Shown here: piece after piece, positions 14,819 to 18,111 of the stretch
Layout: each line of letters starts with the position of its first letter
Position numbering within the stretch: the stretch's first letter is position 1
NCBI GenBank assembly: GCA_011773575.1
Contig: WVXJ01000013.1
Coordinates: 10,159 to 28,269 of the forward strand
Direction of reading: 5' to 3'
Length of the DNA: 18,111 nucleotides
From: Armatimonadota bacterium
GTDB taxonomy: Bacteria; Armatimonadota; Hebobacteria; Hebobacterales; WVXJ01
Notes under the pieces: generated by a model
Seen by the model: the letters and a program-made list of their open reading frames with translations, nothing else
The model's database searches: none
Told to the model about the DNA's origin: nothing
Position numbers and translations under genes: made by a program

Positions 14819-15582
14819 TTGACTTGCACTGCCATATCTTGCCGGATTTCGCCGCTGATATCGCCCACAGCCTCGGCGAAGATACAGATGGACAGGCCGC
14901 TTTGGAGGCGGCGGTCAAGGCGTGCCGATTGGCCTCCCAGCAAGGGCTTACGCGTCTGGTCGCTACCCCCCATATCTATCCCGACAATCTCGAAGACATC
15001 CCCCGGATAAGAGAGTCCGTATCCAGGCTTCAGGAACGGCTGCGGGAGGAGTCGGTTAAGATACAAATCTTCCCCGGCGCGGAGGTGGCGTTCTCTGAAG
15101 ATCTGCCGGAGGGGCTGGCAAAGACCGCAGGCCTCTCCATCGCGAACAGCAAATACCTACTGGTCGAACCTCCCCTGTTCTGTCTGCCATTGGCGGCAAG
15201 CAACACTTTCAGCGCTCTAGTCAGACAAGGGATCCGCCCCATCCTGGCCCACCCGGAGCGCGTCATGGAACTCCAGGATGCATCCGCTCGTATCGAGGAA
15301 TTGGTGGAAGCAGGCGCTTTAGTACAGATTACCGCGGCTCACTTGGTCGGCTGGGGTGGTCGAAGACTCCGGCGCTGCTGTGAGCGGATGCTGAAGGCGG
15401 GCTTGGTTCATTTTGTCGCCTCAGACATGCATTTCGGAGACAAGAGACTGCTGGCAATGGTCCCCGCGTGGCAGAGGCTCGTCCGACTGGGGGGAGAAGA
15501 AACCGCCACACGCCTCATGAATGACAATCCACTCGCCGTATTGGAGGGTAAGATGGTTCAGGCGGCGAGGCCATCCAAGTAA
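14815..15582 (+). CDS. PHP-domain tyrosine phosphatase-like protein (CpsB/YwqE type)
   Basis: 255 residues; ATG at 14815 overlaps the isomerase stop by ATGA. The PHP metal-binding set is complete: H5 and H7 in DLHCHILPD, H53 in VATPHIY, E90 in PGAEV, H146 in LAHPER, and D204/H206 in SDMH. CpsB/CapC/YwqE proteins are metal-dependent phosphatases that remove phosphate from tyrosine kinases (BY-kinases) controlling capsule or exopolysaccharide export. The usual Gly-Ile-Asp-Asp-Gly-Ala segment after the first motif is replaced by a longer DFAADIAHSLGEDTDG stretch, so the substrate may differ. No tyrosine kinase is in the window. Histidinol phosphatase is a related alternative, but length and context favour the CpsB type. 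It is the last gene of the operon, and its stop codon is part of a stem-loop. Confidence 0.85.
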   Translation: MIDLHCHILPDFAADIAHSLGEDTDGQAALEAAVKACRLASQQGLTRLVATPHIYPDNLEDIPRIRESVSRLQERLREESVKIQIFPGAEVAFSEDLPEGLAKTAGLSIANSKYLLVEPPLFCLPLAASNTFSALVRQGIRPILAHPERVMELQDASARIEELVEAGALVQITAAHLVGWGGRRLRRCCERMLKAGLVHFVASDMHFGDKRLLAMVPAWQRLVRLGGEETATRLMNDNPLAVLEGKMVQAARPSK

Positions 15583-15607
15583 GAGCGGCGTCTCTTCGCC
15601 TTACTTG
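15576..15607. terminator. Stem-loop between convergent operons
   Basis: CAAGTAA (15576-15582) pairs with TTACTTG (15601-15607), and inside it GGCG (15587-15590) pairs with CGCC (15597-15600) around TCTCTT, leaving a 4-base bulge on one side. The left arm is the last codons and stop of the PHP gene. No T run follows on either strand, so it may act as a bidirectional barrier or 3'-end protector rather than a classic intrinsic terminator. Confidence 0.5.
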
Positions 15608-15634
15608 TACAGCTCAGTCCCGCAAGCCGCGCCC

Positions 15635-16249
15635 TTATGCAGACTTCGCTTTCCCATGACCGGTGGTCCCAAGGCTCTGCGGCAGGAGACCCATTGTGCT
15701 CAGAATCAACCAGCACGCTCCAACGGTGATAAAGACGTCTCCGAGGCTAAACACGCATGGACGGGGATAAGGACGCGGCAAGGCAAGAATATCTGCCAAG
15801 AAGGGCAGCCGCGTCTCGGGTGTCAGAGGCTTGGCACGGGGGAACCTCCCCAATTCAACTGCTACAGCGAGATCACTTCTACCGGTCTTTCGCACAAGCG
15901 ACAAATCCGCAGGCATGTGCCCCAAATTCACAGTTACCACCAGGAAATTCATGGCAATTCCCAGGACAGCCACCCTCATGCCGAATAGATGCCAGTTGCG
16001 GAAAGCCGCATAAACCAGAATCAAATAGGAGAGGATGAAGGCCGCCGGAAAGATCATCTTCACAAGGACAATGCCCATCATGGCCAAGGGCGTGAGAATC
16101 AGTTGAATACCAAAGGCAACGACGAAGAGGTAGGGCAAACGCAAATCAATCTTGCCGAGAGAAGCAGGGAAAGCGCCTTTCCGAAGGCGAAAGAGGAGAA
16201 GCCATACTGAGCCAACTAGTGCTGTGGTGACGGCTGCGTCAAAAAGCAT
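15635..16249 (-). CDS. DUF5317-type integral membrane protein
   Basis: 204 residues with about five hydrophobic segments, four before residue 115 and one near 170-190. Between the last two lies a soluble stretch with the pattern GHMPADLSL ... TPETRLPFLADILALPRPYPRPCVFSLGDVF, which I associate with DUF5317 proteins of Bacillota and Actinomycetota. The family has no established function. ATG at 16249 is the only plausible start, since an in-frame stop lies 21 bases upstream and no other start codon intervenes, but no ribosome site is obvious. It follows the tiny peptide gene by 87 bases on the same strand and converges on the polysaccharide operon. Family recall is moderately sure; the membrane character is certain. 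Confidence 0.75.
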   Translation of the reverse strand: MLFDAAVTTALVGSVWLLLFRLRKGAFPASLGKIDLRLPYLFVVAFGIQLILTPLAMMGIVLVKMIFPAAFILSYLILVYAAFRNWHLFGMRVAVLGIAMNFLVVTVNLGHMPADLSLVRKTGRSDLAVAVELGRFPRAKPLTPETRLPFLADILALPRPYPRPCVFSLGDVFITVGACWLILSTMGLLPQSLGTTGHGKAKSA

Positions 16250-16336
16250 TGCATCGGTCTGGCTTGTTTACAGTCTTTTTAATTCTCCGGAGAGGGCCGA
16301 GCGGTAAAGCCCCCCTGGTGTTTCCTCATGCGGCCT

Positions 16337-16414
16337 TTATGGCCACATTACACGGGCACCACCGGCGAGAACCAGGGAGAGAATCGCCAGCAGCGCGGCG
16401 GTCAATTTGCCCAC
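16337..16414 (-). CDS. Putative 25-residue hydrophobic small protein
   Basis: A GTG at 16414 is preceded by AGGAGG (16426-16421) with a 6-base spacer, one of the best ribosome sites in the window. The 25 residues start MGKLTAALLAIL, continue as an uninterrupted hydrophobic helix to LAGG, and end ARVMWP before TAA. This is long enough for one membrane crossing or for a minimal secretion signal whose C-terminal piece would be released. It fills part of the 301-base gap between the unknown 226-residue protein and the DUF5317 gene. I do not recognise a family. Support is the ribosome site plus the residue composition; there is no conservation evidence, so it could be chance. Confidence 0.5.
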   Translation of the reverse strand: MGKLTAALLAILSLVLAGGARVMWP

Positions 16415-16550
16415 GGAACACCTCCTGGAGTAAAGTACTCGGTCTGGCTTCGCTACTCAAACCGGCAATCCGCTCCGCTCCAGTGTGGGTCCCGCTCAAT
16501 CTTTACGTCGGTCTCGGCCCCTTCCTCCGGAGAAACTTATTATTCCCGCG
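16415..16550 (-). other. Hairpin-rich leader before the small-protein gene
   Basis: In RNA sense (minus strand), CGGUUUG (16464-16458) pairs with CAGACCG (16446-16440) over 7 positions with an 11-base loop. Directly after it GAGUA-CUU-UACUC (16440-16428) forms a second, 5-bp hairpin that ends next to the AGGAGG ribosome site. The upstream part is rich in GGAGCGGAGCGG and GGGACCC. It may be a regulatory leader. I compared it by eye with the c-di-GMP, T-box and TPP classes and found no match. Confidence 0.35.
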
Positions 16551-17231
16551 TCATCCCAGCAAGCGCGCCATCTTGCGGTTAAGCGCATTCAAGGTTGCAT
16601 AGGCCACTGCTTGCCAGGCGCTGTCCTTTATCAGTGCAGACCCCACCAGATTCTCGTCCCCCTGGGGCCCTGCCAGCCGTATTGCCACTGTCACAATCTC
16701 CCCCACTCTCGGAGCAACTGTACGCAGCACTGCTCTTACTTCCGAACCCCGCACCGCTCCTTCTCCCGAGCACTGAACGTACTCGTTTACCGCGGCCGCG
16801 GTGGCCTGGGCAACCGCTTCTAGTTGCGCCTCACTGCGTTCGCTGCGAGAAGTCCCGCTGAAGATATCTTCACCTGCTCCCAGGCTCACCTTTATTTCCG
16901 TGTCGGCGCGGTTCATAGAAAGATCAACCCTCAGAAACTTCAGCCGACTCTCACCTGCCAGCAGGCCGGGTTCCCGCAACTGAGCGATGCTGATCTTGCG
17001 GTGATCCACCCGCAGACCCAATTCAGAGAGAAGAAGAGACTCAATATCCCGACTCACCTGTTTGGGGTGGCGGGAATCATCTGTTACGACGTGAATCTCC
17101 TCTATTTCTCCTTTCTCGTTTCCCCGTACCCGCGCCGATACCACGCTCCGCAGGCGTCGGATCGTTCCTTCAATCTCGGCAACCGTTGTACTGTGTTCTT
17201 GTTCAGTATTCATCTCCACACGAAACCTCAT
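16551..17231 (-). CDS. Conserved protein of unknown function
   Basis: 226 residues from the first ATG, with no signal peptide or membrane helix, so cytoplasmic. The N-terminal half has the pattern LRSVVSARV-(x8)-IEEIHVVTDDSRHPKQVSRDIESLLLSELGLRVDHRKISIAQ. I remember this segment in uncharacterised proteins of Bacillota and related lineages, where it looks like a small alpha/beta domain. The second half (about 120-226) looks like a separate domain rich in Ala and Ser with VGEIVTVAIRL and a terminal helix ATLNALNRKMARLL. The start is uncertain: the first ATG has no ribosome site, whereas GAGG within the first codons lies 6 bases before an in-frame GTG at 17219, and another ATG is at 17213. It lies 37 bases behind the RraA-like gene. 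No function is proposed. Confidence 0.75.
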   Translation of the reverse strand: MRFRVEMNTEQEHSTTVAEIEGTIRRLRSVVSARVRGNEKGEIEEIHVVTDDSRHPKQVSRDIESLLLSELGLRVDHRKISIAQLREPGLLAGESRLKFLRVDLSMNRADTEIKVSLGAGEDIFSGTSRSERSEAQLEAVAQATAAAVNEYVQCSGEGAVRGSEVRAVLRTVAPRVGEIVTVAIRLAGPQGDENLVGSALIKDSAWQAVAYATLNALNRKMARLLG

Positions 17232-17240
17232 ATTGGCAGT

Positions 17241-17251
17241 GTTATATTATC
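17241..17251 (-). promoter_or_regulatory. Possible -10 region before the unknown 226-residue protein
   Basis: The minus strand reads GATAATATAAC in the 37-base gap after the RraA-like gene, offering overlapping -10-like boxes (GATAAT, TATAAC). No convincing -35 lies at the right distance. If used, transcription would start close to 17238-17234, favouring the start codons at 17219 or 17213 or a leaderless message. Confidence 0.3.
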
Positions 17252-17268
17252 GGCTCAGTCTCCGCCGT

Positions 17269-18054
17269 TCAGTCTAATCCGTCGTAATAAGCCTCCACCG
17301 TCTCGCAGTCCACACTGGCGTCCATCTGCCTACCCGAACGCTCATAAACCTGACGGCGCATTCGCATGTCATGCAGTAAGACGGCACGCGCATGCACAGC
17401 CACTTCTCCCGCCACCTCCTGGGGGACTACTATGACGCCGTCATCATCACAGCCGATGATATCCCCCGCTCGCACCTGCACACCGCCACATCCTATGGCA
17501 CTCCCCGCCTCCACCTCCTGAAGCCGCCCGGGCATAATAGTCCGCCCCCGCGCCCGGGCGCAGATAGGGATTCTCTCCAATACGATCTCGGCCGAGTCTC
17601 TCACACAGCCGTCGGTGACTATTCCAACCGCTCCATCGGCAACCGCGCACAGAGTATTGAATGAACCCCAGTACCCTACCTCGGGAGAGCCTCCGGTATC
17701 GGTAACGATAACATGCCCCTGCTTAATCATACCACTGAAATTGAGCGCCGGCACCTCTTTAAACCAGATAGAGTGGGCATCCACGATCTCCTGCGTGGAC
17801 TTCAGCCGCCACATTGGGCGATTTGCGGGAATGCACCGCATCGTAAAGGCCACCCCCCAAAACTTCATGCCTGCCCATAAGGGGCGTATCTCCGGTGACA
17901 TCAGACCCAGATTGAAGTATCCAATCCCATCCAGCGCGTCAGAAACATCTGCTACACGCAAATACTTGTAGAGTCTGGGCAGCGCAAACGCATCTTTGCT
18001 ATCTGTGGAATCCATGGTGTTAATAGACCAGAATCGTTGTGCCGATCGAGCCAT
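17269..18054 (-). CDS. RraA family protein (HMG/CHA aldolase-like)
   Basis: 261 residues, longer than E. coli RraA (161) because of an N-terminal extension. The core shows the family run: DVSDALDG near the start, a GxxxxGVAFTMRC strand, VIVTDTGGSPEVGYWGSFNTLCAVADGAVGIVTDGCVRDSAEI with the Arg-Asp pair used for metal and substrate binding, then AGDIIGCDDDGVIVVP. Relatives are either class II aldolases or oxaloacetate decarboxylases on 4-hydroxy-4-methyl-2-oxoglutarate, or the RNase E inhibitor RraA; which applies cannot be told here. ATG at 18054 is joined to an upstream frame by TAATG; an internal ATG at 18015 is an alternative. No ribosome site lies close to either, so coupled translation is plausible. 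It is upstream of the unknown 226-residue protein in the same direction. Confidence 0.85.
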   Translation of the reverse strand: MARSAQRFWSINTMDSTDSKDAFALPRLYKYLRVADVSDALDGIGYFNLGLMSPEIRPLWAGMKFWGVAFTMRCIPANRPMWRLKSTQEIVDAHSIWFKEVPALNFSGMIKQGHVIVTDTGGSPEVGYWGSFNTLCAVADGAVGIVTDGCVRDSAEIVLERIPICARARGRTIMPGRLQEVEAGSAIGCGGVQVRAGDIIGCDDDGVIVVPQEVAGEVAVHARAVLLHDMRMRRQVYERSGRQMDASVDCETVEAYYDGLD

Positions 18055-18111
18055 TATTTCTTATTGGCCCGCCATGCCAACCGGCTTGTGCCTCCTTGCA
18101 CCGCAGCTCTT
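18054..18111 (-). CDS. Possible 3' end of an upstream gene (partial)
   Basis: A frame open from the window edge ends at TAA (18056-18054), which overlaps the RraA-like ATG as TAATG. The visible tail is 18 residues, ending RLAWRANKK. AAGGAGG within this stretch is too far from the RraA-like ATG to serve it and so is probably just coding sequence. Too little is visible to identify the protein, and an open frame of this length could be chance. Confidence 0.35.
   Translation of the reverse strand, partial: RAAVQGGTSRLAWRANKK

Noticed and set aside
16279..16329. 16-residue ORF starting MRKHQGGF between the peptide and DUF5317 genes (minus strand)
   Set aside because: No ribosome site and no recognisable features; it is likely chance, although it lies in the leader of the DUF5317 gene.
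16421..16430. Sequestering of the small peptide's ribosome site by CTCC-A-GGAG pairing
   Set aside because: A one-base loop is impossible, and only two pairs remain with an allowed loop.
16415..16550. c-di-GMP (GEMM) riboswitch before the small peptide
   Set aside because: GACGTAAAG resembles one conserved block, but the GGCAAACC block and the required order of elements are missing.
1..18111. CRISPR array, tRNA, rRNA, insertion sequence or prophage genes
   Set aside because: No regularly spaced repeats, cloverleaf with T-loop, transposase or phage-like proteins were seen on either strand by reading.

Overview
The window reads as a piece of a bacterial chromosome with medium-high GC (by eye mid-50s %) and densely packed housekeeping genes. 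No transposase, phage, CRISPR, tRNA or rRNA gene is visible. The lineage cannot be fixed from the sequence. An alaS-ruvX-mltG order, a stand-alone PASTA protein, a DUF5317-type membrane protein and an RraA-like protein recall Bacillota and related deep lineages, while a GmhA-like isomerase and UDP-sugar genes would suit a cell with a heptose- or pentose-containing surface glycan. An uncultured Bacillota- or Armatimonadota-like bacterium is my guess, at low confidence.

Layout. (1) 1-696 (+): the 3' part of an M16 peptidase, facing a lipoprotein gene (703-2334, -) across a 6-base gap. The lipoprotein has an N-terminal LolA/RseB-like region and two DUF4367-like repeats. (2) 2335-2567: a divergent control region with several hairpins and an extended -10 promoter for alaS. 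(3) 2568-12069 (+): a tight run of alaS, a 691-residue phosphatase-like/polytopic membrane protein, ruvX, mltG, a PASTA-domain membrane protein and a double-domain M16 peptidase. Most junctions overlap or lie within about 20 bases, so this is probably one transcription unit joining tRNA charging, RNA/DNA maintenance and cell-wall growth. (4) 12015-12908 (-): a CvpA-like membrane domain fused to a Cys-rich zinc-ribbon tail, overlapping the M16 gene tail-to-tail by 55 bases. (5) 12952-13131 (-): a 180-nt structured RNA with the architecture of 6S RNA and its own promoter, not represented by any protein gene. (6) 13240-15582 (+): a good sigma-70 promoter followed by a UDP-glucuronate decarboxylase-like epimerase, a GmhA-like isomerase and a CpsB/YwqE-type PHP phosphatase, joined by ATGA overlaps. 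This is a small surface-polysaccharide operon. (7) 15635-18111 (-): a possible gene tail, an RraA-family protein, a conserved protein of unknown role, a 25-residue hydrophobic peptide preceded by a hairpin-rich leader, and a DUF5317-type membrane protein. A strong stem-loop separates regions 6 and 7.

The items most worth a second look are the unannotated 6S-like RNA, the tiny membrane peptide with its leader next to the DUF5317 gene, the degenerate phosphatase/polytopic membrane protein inside the alaS-mltG operon, and the metal-ligand changes in the GmhA-like isomerase.
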